A stretch of 39,161 bases of DNA from Anaerovibrio sp. (GCF_024697385.1 NZ_JAILFV010000123.1:1-39161); one strand, 5' to 3'; shown: positions 1 to 7,895, counted from the first letter of the stretch. Notes: a model not told the origin generated them from the sequence alone. Made by a program: numbers and translations.

Positions 1-131
1 GCCATTGTTCAAATTTTTCTTCTTTAGAAGAAAAATCTTCCAATTAGCGTTTCAACGAGCTGGGAGATATGCTCGCCAGCTGTTGTAGTTTGTTTTCCCC
101 CACCTAAAGAGGAAGGGGACATCTTAAAGCT
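1..131. repeat. Terminal direct repeat, copy 1 (dispersed structured repeat)
   Basis: These 131 bases are identical to 39031-39161, and a diverged copy lies at 21666-21810. Three potential hairpins can be drawn: TTTTTCTTCT/AGAAGAAAAA near 15-37, CGAGC/GCTCG near 56-75, and a C-rich/G-rich pair near 97-119. No reading frame is apparent. The core genes in between argue that this is a chromosomal repeat at which the assembly ended, not the overlap of a circular element. Confidence 0.85.
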
Positions 132-229
132 CGTTATAACGAATAAGAACCGCTCCCCACTGCCAGCATTTCAGCTAAGTTGAAGCTATCCCCCCTGTAA
201 GCAATGGCAGCCAACTATATACACTGCAC

Positions 230-264
230 AAAAAAAGGTCTCACGGCATAAACCGTGAAACCTT
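230..264 (-). terminator. Intrinsic terminator after tRNA-Arg
   Basis: On the minus strand AAGGTTTCACGG pairs with CCGTGAGACCTT around a TTTATG loop and is followed by a run of T. It begins about ten bases past the tRNA CCA end, so it closes a single-gene tRNA transcript. Confidence 0.85.
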
Positions 265-274
265 GATTGATCTC

Positions 275-349
275 TGGTGCGCTCGGCGGGAGTCGAACCC
301 ACGCTTTCAGCTCCGGAGGCTAACGTCCTATCCACTGGACTACGAGCGC
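275..349 (-). tRNA. tRNA-Arg (anticodon CCG)
   Basis: The minus strand folds as a full cloverleaf. The acceptor stem GCGCTCG pairs with CGAGCGC, the D-stem GTCC with GGAC, and the anticodon stem TTAGC with GCTGA around the loop CTCCGGA, giving anticodon CCG (reads CGG, arginine). The T-arm contains GGTTCGACTCC. The discriminator is A and the CCA end is encoded in the DNA. It has its own promoter and terminator. Confidence 0.96.
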
Positions 350-385
350 TTAATTTCCATGGGAAGATAATTTTCCACGAGGGTT

Positions 386-414
386 ATTATACCATTCCAT
401 AATAAAATCCGCAA
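386..414 (-). promoter_or_regulatory. Sigma-A promoter of tRNA-Arg
   Basis: On the minus strand the -35 is TTGCGG, the spacer 17 bases and the -10 TATAAT, preceded by TGG (extended -10). It ends about 37 bases before the mature tRNA. Confidence 0.8.
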
Positions 415-428
415 GAAAAAGAGCTTTA

Positions 429-1271
429 TTATCGAACAAAACGGGACTTCAATATCATGGTAACAAAAAATATCAAAGCCGCTATTACGACGATGGTAGC
501 CCCTGCAGCCATATTATACCGATAAGCCAGAATAAGGCCGGATATCCCTGCAAGCATTGCACTGCCTACAGAAAACAAATGATACTGCTTAACACTGTTT
601 GATATATTTCTGGCAGCTGCTGCCGGAAGGACCAATAATGAATTGATGATTAACAGTCCTACCCACTGGATGCTTATTGCCACAACGACCGCCACCATTA
701 CGGCAAAAATACTTTCCGTAATGATTACATTGCCGCCACGGCTCTTGGCAAAGGGCGAATTCAGGCTCAGAATCAGAAGCTTATTAAACATAAGTCCCCA
801 TACCACCACTACTGATACCAGTACAATCAAAAGTGCAGCTATATCATCAGGCGTGATGCTTAAGATATCGCCTATAAGATAACCGGAAAATTTATTAAAG
901 CCCCCACCATATGACATGATCATCAGGCCAATAGCTATGCCGGTAGAGGAAAAAACTCCAATAACGGTATCCGTGGATGCTGAAGTATAGTTTTTAATAA
1001 GTGTAATAACCAATGCAAAAAACACCGAAAAAAGCACCAAGGACTCCACCGGGGAGAAAAATCCCACAATAGCACCTATGGCCAGGCCGGTAAAAGCCCC
1101 ATGCCCCAATGAATCGGAAAAAAAGGCCATGCGGTTGGAGACCACCATGGTACTTAATAACCCAAACAGTGGAGTAATCAATAAAACTGCCAGAAAAGCA
1201 TTTTTCATAAAATCAAACTGAAGCCAATCCACCGGCAAGATCACATCAAGAAGGCCATAAATATAATCCAT
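429..1271 (-). CDS. Metal ABC transporter permease (ZnuB/MntB-like, ABC-3 family)
   Basis: A 280-residue, very hydrophobic protein with about eight membrane segments, matching the ABC-3 permease family that imports zinc or manganese through the inner membrane. Typical family stretches are the SDSLGHGAFTGLAIG segment near residue 52 and WVGLLIINSLLVLPAAAARN near residue 203. Its ATG shares one base with the stop codon of the ATPase gene (TAATG), so translation of the two is probably coupled. No gene for a periplasmic metal-binding protein lies nearby. The metal cannot be told from sequence. The next transcribed feature is the tRNA with its own promoter; I see no clear terminator between them. 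Confidence 0.88.
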   Translation of the reverse strand: MDYIYGLLDVILPVDWLQFDFMKNAFLAVLLITPLFGLLSTMVVSNRMAFFSDSLGHGAFTGLAIGAIVGFFSPVESLVLFSVFFALVITLIKNYTSASTDTVIGVFSSTGIAIGLMIMSYGGGFNKFSGYLIGDILSITPDDIAALLIVLVSVVVVWGLMFNKLLILSLNSPFAKSRGGNVIITESIFAVMVAVVVAISIQWVGLLIINSLLVLPAAAARNISNSVKQYHLFSVGSAMLAGISGLILAYRYNMAAGATIVVIAALIFFVTMILKSRFVR

Positions 1272-2137
1272 TATTTTTCACCCTCCTTACCGGAGCATGC
1301 CGGACAATTACACTTAGCATTGCTTTTCTTGTGTTCAACCCATACAAACCCGGTTGAACCATAATTAACCCCATTATTTGTCAGCATTCCAAATATCTTT
1401 CTGGTACGTTTGTCAGAAAAGACCTCCTGCGGTGTACCGGTGCATATGACTCCCTTGTCCATCAAAACCACCCTATCCGCATGGCGGGCAACCATATCCA
1501 GGTCATGTGAAACCAGTATTATCGCCATATCCTCACTATTCTGCAAATCCTCCAGGATATTATAGAATATTTCCAAACCATTTTTGTCTACACCTGATAC
1601 AGGTTCATCCAAAAGCAGTATATCAGGCATAGGATTCAAGGCCAGTGCCAACAGCACCCTTTGCAGTTCCCCGCCGGACAGGGCACCCAGCCTGCGGTCT
1701 ATCAGGCTTTCAGCCTTCACCCGTTTCAGGGTATCAATGACCTGCTGCCTTACATTGGAAGGAAAGAGCCACACGGGCCGGTTGGACAAGCAGGCTGAAA
1801 ACAAATCCAATACAGTAACAGGAGCACTCACATCAAATTTAAGGAATTGCGGAACATATCCTATCACAGGCTTTCCTGTATGCTGCCCCTTGGCATCAAC
1901 ATATTTGAGGGTACCGGTATGCTTCACTTCACCTATGATAGCCCTCAACAAAGTGCTTTTTCCTGCACCATTTGGTCCGATAATTGCCATCAGCTCACCG
2001 CAGTGGAGATGAAGGTTCACATCTTCAAAAATGGTCATGGACCTGGTTTTAACAGTAAAATGTTCAATTTTTGTGCAGCACAATTTAGTACAGTCATTAC
2101 CTTCATTGCTGCTATGCCTGAATAATCGCCTTAACAT
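1271..2137 (-). CDS. Metal ABC transporter ATP-binding protein (ZnuC/MntA-like)
   Basis: A 288-residue ABC ATPase. The Walker A GPNGAGKS is at residues 54-61, the signature LSGGE at 153-157 and the Walker B ILLLDEP at 173-179, so all key motifs are intact. Sequence and linkage to the ABC-3 permease point to zinc or manganese import. The protein is longer than the usual 230-250 residues at both ends: the first 25 residues hold three cysteines and the C-terminal tail ends with CNCPAC, a possible metal-binding cluster. It starts ten bases after the stop of the ABC-2 permease, with AAGGT as a modest ribosome site, so two different ABC systems appear to share one transcript. Confidence 0.87.
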   Translation of the reverse strand: MLRRLFRHSSNEGNDCTKLCCTKIEHFTVKTRSMTIFEDVNLHLHCGELMAIIGPNGAGKSTLLRAIIGEVKHTGTLKYVDAKGQHTGKPVIGYVPQFLKFDVSAPVTVLDLFSACLSNRPVWLFPSNVRQQVIDTLKRVKAESLIDRRLGALSGGELQRVLLALALNPMPDILLLDEPVSGVDKNGLEIFYNILEDLQNSEDMAIILVSHDLDMVARHADRVVLMDKGVICTGTPQEVFSDKRTRKIFGMLTNNGVNYGSTGFVWVEHKKSNAKCNCPACSGKEGEK

Positions 2138-2147
2138 CTTGTACCTT

Positions 2148-2885
2148 CTATTTCAACTGATTATTATATGCTTTTCTGCCTAATATGAACCCTATTATAG
2201 CATAAAGGAGCAGCACTGCAACAGATTCCCAGGCAACAGGGCTCTGAACAGCTATGCCACGCAGCAGGTAACTGGTATGGGTAAGAGGAAGCAGCTCCAC
2301 AATTATCCTGATAAAATCCGGTAATGCTGAGGTTGTAAAAAATGTACCACACAAAAATGACATGGGAAGTAAGATATATGTATTTACCTGTGACAGTTCC
2401 TCATAGCTGTCCATGGACAGAGCTGCAAAAAAACCCACCTCGGCAAAGATGATGCAGTTCAGTATTAAAACTCCGATATATGTCACAGTGATATTCATCC
2501 TGGCACCAAAGGCGAAGGCCAACAGCAGTATAATTCCCGAGGAAATCAGGCCCCTGAGGACAGCAGCCATAATCTTGCCGATGATAAAGGCTACCGGGCG
2601 CATTGGGGCAATTATATACTCACCTATGCTTTTATGATATATCCTTTCAGTGCAAAGGGGAGTCAGGCTGTTATAGCTTATATTCATGGAATTCAACGCC
2701 ATAATGCCCGGCACCAGAAAATCAATATAGGAACCGGAGCCAATCTGAATATTCCGCCCAAGTCCCCAGCCAAAGGCAACCAGGTATAACATTGGTGCCA
2801 CCATACGGCTCAATATAAATTTGGGCAGTCTTCGCTTAAGAACTATCCAGTCACGCCAAAATACAGTAACTATATCTGAAACCAT
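2148..2885 (-). CDS. ABC-2 type exporter permease
   Basis: A 245-residue membrane protein with about six hydrophobic segments, of the ABC-2 transporter family (NodJ/DrrB-like). These export drugs, polysaccharides or lipids with a partner ATPase. The ATG at 2885 shares its A with the ATPase stop codon (TGATG), and GGAGGGG lies just upstream, which is why I prefer it to the GTG one codon earlier. The substrate is unknown. It sits between its own ATPase and the metal-type ABC pair. Confidence 0.87.
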   Translation of the reverse strand: MVSDIVTVFWRDWIVLKRRLPKFILSRMVAPMLYLVAFGWGLGRNIQIGSGSYIDFLVPGIMALNSMNISYNSLTPLCTERIYHKSIGEYIIAPMRPVAFIIGKIMAAVLRGLISSGIILLLAFAFGARMNITVTYIGVLILNCIIFAEVGFFAALSMDSYEELSQVNTYILLPMSFLCGTFFTTSALPDFIRIIVELLPLTHTSYLLRGIAVQSPVAWESVAVLLLYAIIGFILGRKAYNNQLK

Positions 2886-3751
2886 CACATCCCCTCCTCC
2901 CTGTCAGTGAGTTCAATAAAGGCATCCTCAAGATTGGACCGCCGTATGTGTGCTGAATGCTCCAGCTCTCCTGCAAAAACAGCCGCTTCCTTACGAGTAT
3001 CAAAAAATCTGTACTGTCTCCCCTCAGGAGAATCCCATTCAACAGCTATTTTCCCCATACGCTGACAAAAAGCCTCAGGAGTATCCAGAGCTATGAGCCT
3101 GCCCTCATTGACAATAGCTACCCTGTCACACAGAGCCTCTGCCTCTTCAATGTAATGAGTGGTTAATATAACCGTGGTACCATTAGCAGCCAAGCTCCTG
3201 ATCAAATCCCAGATTTTTCTGCGCACCTGGGGATCCAGAGCCACCGTCGGCTCATCCATAAATAAAATGCTTGGATTATGGATCAGGGCCCTAGCTATCA
3301 GCAAGCGTCGCTTCATGCCTCCCGACAGTGTCCGGGGCATAAGATTGACAGTATTGGATAATTCAACAAAATCCAGCATATCCGCTATCCGTTGTTTGCG
3401 CTGGTTTTTCGGCATGTGATGCAGACGGGCATGAAGCTCCATATTTTCCCCTACAGTCAGATCATTATCAAAGTTTATATTTTGAGGAACAACTCCTATC
3501 ATTTCCTTGATGGCGAGGGCATCCGCCTCAGAGGTCCTGCCTGCATACAAGATTTTACCTGATGTTGGTTGCATTTCCATGGTCATCATACGGATGGTGG
3601 TTGTTTTCCCTGCCCCATTAGGTCCCAGCAGACCGAAAATTTCTCCCTTGGATACCTGCAAGGATAGATTATCAACTGCTTTTTTGATTATATACTTTTT
3701 ATCCCTGTTTTTTACCCTAAACTCTTTAACCAGACCTTCAATTGTAATCAT
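2885..3751 (-). CDS. ABC-2 exporter ATP-binding protein (DrrA/CcmA-like)
   Basis: A 288-residue ABC ATPase with Walker A GPNGAGKT at 43-50, the Q-loop in VVPQ near 90, signature LSGGM at 142-146 and Walker B ILFMDEP at 162-168. This pattern and the C-terminal domain after residue 215 fit the daunorubicin-resistance (DrrA) type. It powers the permease encoded immediately downstream. It is the first gene of a four-gene run (ABC-2 pair, then metal ABC pair). The ribosome site AAGGAG lies seven bases before the ATG. Confidence 0.88.
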   Translation of the reverse strand: MITIEGLVKEFRVKNRDKKYIIKKAVDNLSLQVSKGEIFGLLGPNGAGKTTTIRMMTMEMQPTSGKILYAGRTSEADALAIKEMIGVVPQNINFDNDLTVGENMELHARLHHMPKNQRKQRIADMLDFVELSNTVNLMPRTLSGGMKRRLLIARALIHNPSILFMDEPTVALDPQVRRKIWDLIRSLAANGTTVILTTHYIEEAEALCDRVAIVNEGRLIALDTPEAFCQRMGKIAVEWDSPEGRQYRFFDTRKEAAVFAGELEHSAHIRRSNLEDAFIELTDREEGM

Positions 3752-3816
3752 TGCCTACTCCTTATGACACAATCAATTACAGTATATTCACCGTAAATGA
3801 ATGTCTGTTAAATCCC

Positions 3817-3873
3817 GCGTTTAATAATATACTCCCCCGCCTGCCAGGTGGAGGAGCATATTATTAAATAACG
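3817..3873. repeat. Long imperfect inverted repeat after tonB
   Basis: Arms TTAATAATAT (3821-3830) and ATATTATTAA (3858-3867) enclose a GC-rich core, CTCCCCCGCCT against AGGTGGAGGAG, with few mismatches. It lies between the tonB stop and the ABC-2 ATPase gene. It may stop tonB transcription, but there is no run of T after it, so a small repeat element is equally possible. Confidence 0.6.
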
Positions 3874-3877
3874 CAGC

Positions 3878-4687
3878 TTACCTTAATTTGAAAGTTATTT
3901 TTACTCTTTTCCTAAAGGAAACAGCCTCGCCATGTTCATTATAGGCCGTTGTATATCTGTACCCCCAGGCAGCATCAAGGGCAGCCTGGTCCATTTCACC
4001 ATATCCTGAAGAGCTGATGACTTCTGCACTCTCCACGCCACCGGAAGTACCTACTGTAATCCGCACAATAACCTTACCATGTATATTCTTCTTTCTCAAG
4101 CTTTCCGGATATACAGGCTCAGGTGCTGAAATCAGCTCTGGAGCAATAGCAGGTCGTATTCCGTTGCCATTACCATCGCCAGAGCCATTCCCCGATCCGT
4201 TACCGTTACCATTACCATCGCCACTGCCATTTCCGGTACCATTTCCATTATTTCCGACACCATCTCCGGAACCAGTGCCGGCAAAAATACCAGGCCCCAG
4301 ACCATTCCCGGTGGCACCCACAGCAAACACCGGATTGACAGCCACCGGAGCATTATGCTCCTTTTTGAATTCTTCTTGTTTTTCCGGCTCTTTAGTAAAC
4401 TTTTCCTCAATTTCAGGAAGCTTTTCAGTTTGCTTTTTCTTGATAACAACATCATCAATAGAAGGCGGAGCTGGTGGCGGTGGAGCCGCTGACGCTGACG
4501 ATCCGGCGCCTGAAGCACCTGCAGACTTCCCTGCATCCGCATCATACAGGGTAACATCCACCGGCTTATCCTCCTTCGTGGCTGCTATTGCAAACAGCCC
4601 GGTAAAGGACACCAGAATAAACAACACCACATGTATACCCAAGGAAATGCACCAGGCCCTATATTCACGCTTCTTATCCGGTATCAT
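3878..4687 (-). CDS. tonB: TonB energy-transducing protein with Gly/Asn-rich linker
   Basis: A 269-residue protein that transmits proton-motive force from ExbB/ExbD to outer-membrane receptors. It has a cytoplasmic start, one membrane anchor at about 14-36, a short proline run (69-75), a charged helix-like stretch (80-112), then a low-complexity linker of Gly, Asn, Ser and Asp at about 124-176, and the TonB C-terminal domain from about 186 (PVYPESLRKKNIHGKV...). Most TonB proteins span the periplasm with a Pro-Lys/Pro-Glu linker, so the flexible Gly/Asn linker is unusual. The ATG follows the exbD stop by one base. No TonB-dependent receptor is in the window. Confidence 0.92.
   Translation of the reverse strand: MIPDKKREYRAWCISLGIHVVLFILVSFTGLFAIAATKEDKPVDVTLYDADAGKSAGASGAGSSASAAPPPPAPPSIDDVVIKKKQTEKLPEIEEKFTKEPEKQEEFKKEHNAPVAVNPVFAVGATGNGLGPGIFAGTGSGDGVGNNGNGTGNGSGDGNGNGNGSGNGSGDGNGNGIRPAIAPELISAPEPVYPESLRKKNIHGKVIVRITVGTSGGVESAEVISSSGYGEMDQAALDAAWGYRYTTAYNEHGEAVSFRKRVKITFKLR
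4160..4318 (-). repeat. Short degenerate tandem repeats encoding the TonB linker
   Basis: The minus strand repeats units close to GGTAAC/GGAAAT/GGCGAT that encode Gly-Asn, Gly-Ser and Gly-Asp pairs. Such repeats can change length by slippage in steps that keep the frame, so linker length may vary between strains. Confidence 0.75.
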
Positions 4688-4688
4688 A

Positions 4689-5099
4689 TCAATTTCCCCC
4701 AGAATCGGCAGCCAAACCGAATTTAGTAATTCCAGCAGCCTTAAATTTATCCAAAAGGCCGATTACCATACCATAATCCAAATTCTGATCTGCCCTGACT
4801 ACAATTGCAAACCGTGGATTTTTCGCATTTTCAGCCTTGGCATTGGCCAAAAGCTCCTTTTCACTTATCAGCTTATCCTCAAGCCACAAAGACCCGTCTC
4901 CCTTCATGGTAACCAGGTATGTAACACTCATCTGAGTCTCTGCGCTCTGGGCCTTCGGCATATTAACAGGAACGGTTTTTATATTTACCATATATAAAGT
5001 GCTTAGCATGAAAAAAACCAGCAAAAAAAACATGATATCAATCATAGGAATAATCATTACTTCCGGCTTATCAAAACCGTGACGATCCTTTATGCGCAT
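4689..5099 (-). CDS. exbD: ExbD biopolymer transport protein
   Basis: A 136-residue inner-membrane protein of the ExbD/TolR family. It has a short cytoplasmic N-terminus, one membrane helix at about 15-37 containing Asp21 in the conserved PMIDIMFFLLVFF stretch (the residue used for proton conduction in this family), and a periplasmic domain. It lies between exbB and tonB with gaps of two bases and one base, so the three are one operon. ExbD and TolR are hard to separate by sequence; tonB next door favours ExbD. Confidence 0.92.
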   Translation of the reverse strand: MRIKDRHGFDKPEVMIIPMIDIMFFLLVFFMLSTLYMVNIKTVPVNMPKAQSAETQMSVTYLVTMKGDGSLWLEDKLISEKELLANAKAENAKNPRFAIVVRADQNLDYGMVIGLLDKFKAAGITKFGLAADSGGN

Positions 5100-5101
5100 T
5101 A

Positions 5102-5719
5102 TTATTCACGCTCCTCTGCCATTCCCTCAGCCAAGGAGAAACACTGCTCCATATCAGAAACTATACTGTCAATACGCTGGGTAAAATAAGCGTGCACTGC
5201 CAAGGCAATTATAGCAGTGCACAGGCCCATTGCCGTAGCAATCAAGGCCTCCCCAACACCACCGGTAATGGCCATGGCCTGCCCGGACTCCAGGTTAAAT
5301 ATACTGAAGGCAGAAATCATGCCGCTTATCGTTCCCAATAGCCCCAAAAGAGGTGCCATGGTAACAATGACATTTAAATAATACAGGCGTTTGCGGAAAC
5401 GGGTAAGAGCTATTCCTGACTGTACCTCAAAAAAGGTAGTCAGGGAAACGGACTCGTCACCGGAAAAGGACATGCCCTTAGCCAGCAAAGATGGCAATGC
5501 GCCCTTTGTTTTCCCTGCAAAATCAGCAGCCTCTCCGGTTTCTCCGTTACTCATAAGCTCGGCGAAACGAATGGCAAAATTTCTTCCGGCATCTGCAGTC
5601 CCAAAATACATCCAACGCTCTATGGCAATGGATACAACAAACACCGAACATAAAAGCAGCACATACATTACAGGGCCACCCTTTTGAAAAAAATCAATAC
5701 CTGACATTATTGTTTCCAT
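5102..5719 (-). CDS. exbB: ExbB (MotA/TolQ/ExbB proton channel family)
   Basis: A 205-residue protein with three membrane segments (about 17-37, 115-137 and 155-180), typical of the ExbB/TolQ proton channel. The family pattern APLLGLLGTISGMISAF is present and the C-terminal helices carry GGVGEALIATAMGL. I place the start at 5719 (METIMSG) because AAGGAGG lies seven bases upstream; an in-frame ATG at 5749 would put that site inside the gene. First gene of exbB-exbD-tonB. Confidence 0.92.
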   Translation of the reverse strand: METIMSGIDFFQKGGPVMYVLLLCSVFVVSIAIERWMYFGTADAGRNFAIRFAELMSNGETGEAADFAGKTKGALPSLLAKGMSFSGDESVSLTTFFEVQSGIALTRFRKRLYYLNVIVTMAPLLGLLGTISGMISAFSIFNLESGQAMAITGGVGEALIATAMGLCTAIIALAVHAYFTQRIDSIVSDMEQCFSLAEGMAEERE

Positions 5720-5781
5720 AATTTTCCTCCTTAAAATAACCGTTGACAATTTTATGACTTAACCTTTTTTATTTCTTACAT

Positions 5782-5811
5782 AAAAAGCCCTTCTGTAAAC
5801 ACAGAAAGGCT
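5782..5811 (-). terminator. Intrinsic terminator downstream of the GntP-family gene and small frame
   Basis: On the minus strand GCCTTTCTGT pairs with ACAGAAGGGC around a GTTT loop, followed by TTTTTA. It lies about 23 bases past the stop of the 57-residue frame, so it probably ends the permease transcript just before the exbB leader. Confidence 0.82.
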
Positions 5812-5833
5812 AAAATTTGCAATAACACCGTCA

Positions 5834-6007
5834 TCACAAAAAGCGCTGTCCCCGAATGCCGTTTTTTTTCAGAATAAAGTCTGGGTCAAAAAGATGACCG
5901 GGCTTCATATCTGAATCAAAGCTATTATCGGACCATTCACTATAATCCTCATTGTTTTTACAGATATGCTTCTGTGACAGCAAAGCAACATCACCAATTG
6001 CTGTCAC
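5834..6007 (-). CDS. Possible 57-residue hypothetical protein
   Basis: An open frame starting with GTG and ending with two TGA stops (TGATGA), placed between the permease gene and a strong terminator. Its C-terminal half (from DMKPGHLFDPDF to GIRGQRFL) has the amino-acid mix of a real protein. I see no good ribosome site before the GTG, and no ATG in frame upstream of the stop, so it may be a gene remnant or chance. I do not recognise it. Confidence 0.3.
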   Translation of the reverse strand: MTAIGDVALLSQKHICKNNEDYSEWSDNSFDSDMKPGHLFDPDFILKKNGIRGQRFL

Positions 6008-6051
6008 AAATTTAATTAGTACCGATAATCAGTATATTGTATAAAATCCTC

Positions 6052-7467
6052 TTATGCAATACCTGTAACCATATAGAAAATAACACACAGAAATGGCACC
6101 AAAAACTTCATTCCCATCAAAACAGCTATATCAGCATATGAATCCTTATGACTAAGTCCGCATATTGCCAACAGGGTGACCAATGCACCGCAATGTGGCA
6201 CAGGATCTATACCTATAGAGGAAATTGCAACGATACGATGCAGCACCTCCAAAGGAATCCCTGCAGCTATTGCCATCTGAGCCCATTGCTCACCCAGCAT
6301 TGACAAGGCAATAGTAAGACCACCTGAAGCTGACCCCGTAAAGCCACACATTACATTAGTGGTAAGAACTGCTGAGAAAAGAGGGCCCCCTCCAAAATCC
6401 AAGTTGAGGAGCAATTCCTTGACCACAGCAAATCCACCAAGGCTGACAACAACACACCCAAAAGCATAGCCTGAAGCAACATTCAGTACGGCACTGCAGG
6501 AAGATATGGCTGAGCCATTAATGGTTGGCAGCATGCCATCCTGCAAGCGCAAATGGCGTCTGGCAATAACAGCAGCAACTATACTGCTGAGAATAAGTGA
6601 AATACTGATGGACCAGCCTGCCGAAATCTTTGCTACCGACTGGGCCAGCAAGGAAATATGCAAATTGCCGAAAGAATCCAAGGAATTCTGATCCCAATGA
6701 AAACCCCAATCCCAACCAAAAGGATTTGATAATATTACATTCAAGACTATAACCATCACCAATGGAATACAGGAGATTTTCCAATCCGGTGCCGGCAGTT
6801 TATGGCGCCTTTGACCGAATTCTATATGACGGCCATAGCCCTCCCCCTGTGATTTCAGCCTATTGGCCCTAAAGGAGATCCAACCCCAGCCCATAACCAA
6901 AAATATCAGGGAAGCGAAAATACCGATACCGATACCAGACCAGGTCGAAGTCCCAAAATATGAGGAAGGAATAATATTCTGGATCTGTGGTGTGCCAGGA
7001 AGTGCAACCATTGCGAAGGAAAAGATACCCATCCACAGTGCCGCCGGCAGGAGCCTTTTCGGAATATCTGCCTTTTTAAACACCACAGCGCCAAAAGGAT
7101 ACATGACAAAGGCCACGACAAATACACTTAGACCACCATAGGTCAACGCACCACAACCCAAAAGTACGGCCAGAACAGCGCGTTTTTCACCTAAAATATC
7201 AATAATCTTCCCTGCAACCGAGGCTGCCATCCCGCCTTTTTCCATGAGACGGGCAAATATAGCACCAAATAAAAATATTGGGTAATAATTTTTGATATAC
7301 TCAGCTGCCTTAGTCATATAGAGCTCACTGAAAACAGGCAAAACCGCATATTCACTTCCCAAAGCAGCAACGACAGCAAACAATGGAGCTACCAAAATAA
7401 TTGATGCACCACGATATGCCATAAACATAAGACCAACCAGCGCAACAAATATTATTGCTGTGTCCAT
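6052..7467 (-). CDS. GntP-family permease (gluconate/organic acid:H+ symporter-like)
   Basis: A 471-residue membrane protein with about twelve hydrophobic helices. Residues such as RLMEKGGMA near 75 and the C-terminal DPVPHCGALVTLLAICG match the GntP family, which imports gluconate, hydroxybutyrate or related acids with protons. The substrate cannot be assigned. Start 7467 (MDTAII) is chosen because GGGGGAG lies eight bases upstream; an ATG at 7491 is in frame but would contain that site. It is monocistronic apart from the small downstream frame, with its own promoter about 60 bases upstream. Confidence 0.82.
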   Translation of the reverse strand: MDTAIIFVALVGLMFMAYRGASIILVAPLFAVVAALGSEYAVLPVFSELYMTKAAEYIKNYYPIFLFGAIFARLMEKGGMAASVAGKIIDILGEKRAVLAVLLGCGALTYGGLSVFVVAFVMYPFGAVVFKKADIPKRLLPAALWMGIFSFAMVALPGTPQIQNIIPSSYFGTSTWSGIGIGIFASLIFLVMGWGWISFRANRLKSQGEGYGRHIEFGQRRHKLPAPDWKISCIPLVMVIVLNVILSNPFGWDWGFHWDQNSLDSFGNLHISLLAQSVAKISAGWSISISLILSSIVAAVIARRHLRLQDGMLPTINGSAISSCSAVLNVASGYAFGCVVVSLGGFAVVKELLLNLDFGGGPLFSAVLTTNVMCGFTGSASGGLTIALSMLGEQWAQMAIAAGIPLEVLHRIVAISSIGIDPVPHCGALVTLLAICGLSHKDSYADIAVLMGMKFLVPFLCVIFYMVTGIA

Positions 7468-7525
7468 TAGATAATCTCCCCCTATTTCCATAAATGCAAA
7501 ATATTCCCAAACATAAGCAACTTCT

Positions 7526-7556
7526 ATATTAAATCAATCCAGAAAACAAATGTCAA
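7526..7556 (-). promoter_or_regulatory. Probable sigma-A promoter of the GntP-family gene
   Basis: On the minus strand the -35 is a consensus TTGACA (7551-7556). A -10 of TTTAAT (17-base spacer) or TAATAT (19) follows. Confidence 0.6.
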
Positions 7557-7621
7557 GGCAAAAATTGGCAGTAGGTAACAATAATAATAAATTCTATGAT
7601 TTTGTTATTATTTTATATAAT

Positions 7622-7638
7622 TATAACTTAAAGTTATA
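7622..7638. promoter_or_regulatory. 17-bp palindrome upstream of the GntP-family promoter
   Basis: TATAACTT-A-AAGTTATA is a perfect dyad with 8-bp arms, centred about 75 bp upstream of the -35. It could be a regulator binding site. The region is very AT-rich, so chance symmetry is possible. Confidence 0.4.
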
Positions 7639-7847
7639 GAAGTATTCATCTAACTATTCCCACAAAGTTGAACCTGCCTCTACCTCATCGGACTGACTCC
7701 CTTGGCAAACATTGTACATATCCTTTATGTTTGGGACTTCAAACCACCATCTATCAGGATAAAAATTGACTGAAATGTATTTTGACAATTCCGGTATAAT
7801 ACCATTGTATCAACAGCTTACCGAAACTTCGCATTCAATAGCAACAG
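7639..7847. other. Intergenic stretch with no recognised gene
   Basis: Between the palindrome and the last terminator of the B12-riboswitch transcript I see no convincing reading frame. A TTGACA and a TATAAT occur on the plus strand near 7780-7796 but only seven bases apart, so they do not form a promoter. Confidence 0.5.
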
Positions 7848-7895
7848 GAAAAAATAAAGCTAGCTTTCGAACAGCTCCACCTGTCGAAAGCTAGC
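7848..7895 (-). terminator. Strong intrinsic terminator (third in series)
   Basis: On the minus strand a perfect 12-bp stem, GCTAGCTTTCGA with TCGAAAGCTAGC, is followed by TTTATTTTTT. It is the last of three terminator-like hairpins below the cobalamin riboswitch. Confidence 0.8.

Noticed and set aside
4017-4997. Long plus-strand open frame of 326 codons opposite tonB/exbD
   Set aside because: It is the complement of the Gly/Asn repeats and gives a Pro/Leu/Ser-rich low-complexity product with no ribosome site; the minus-strand tonB and exbD are clear.
5766-5780. TTCTTACATAA near exbB, resembling half of the 34.4-kb palindrome
   Set aside because: Only one half is present and it overlaps the T-run of a terminator; chance in AT-rich sequence is likely.
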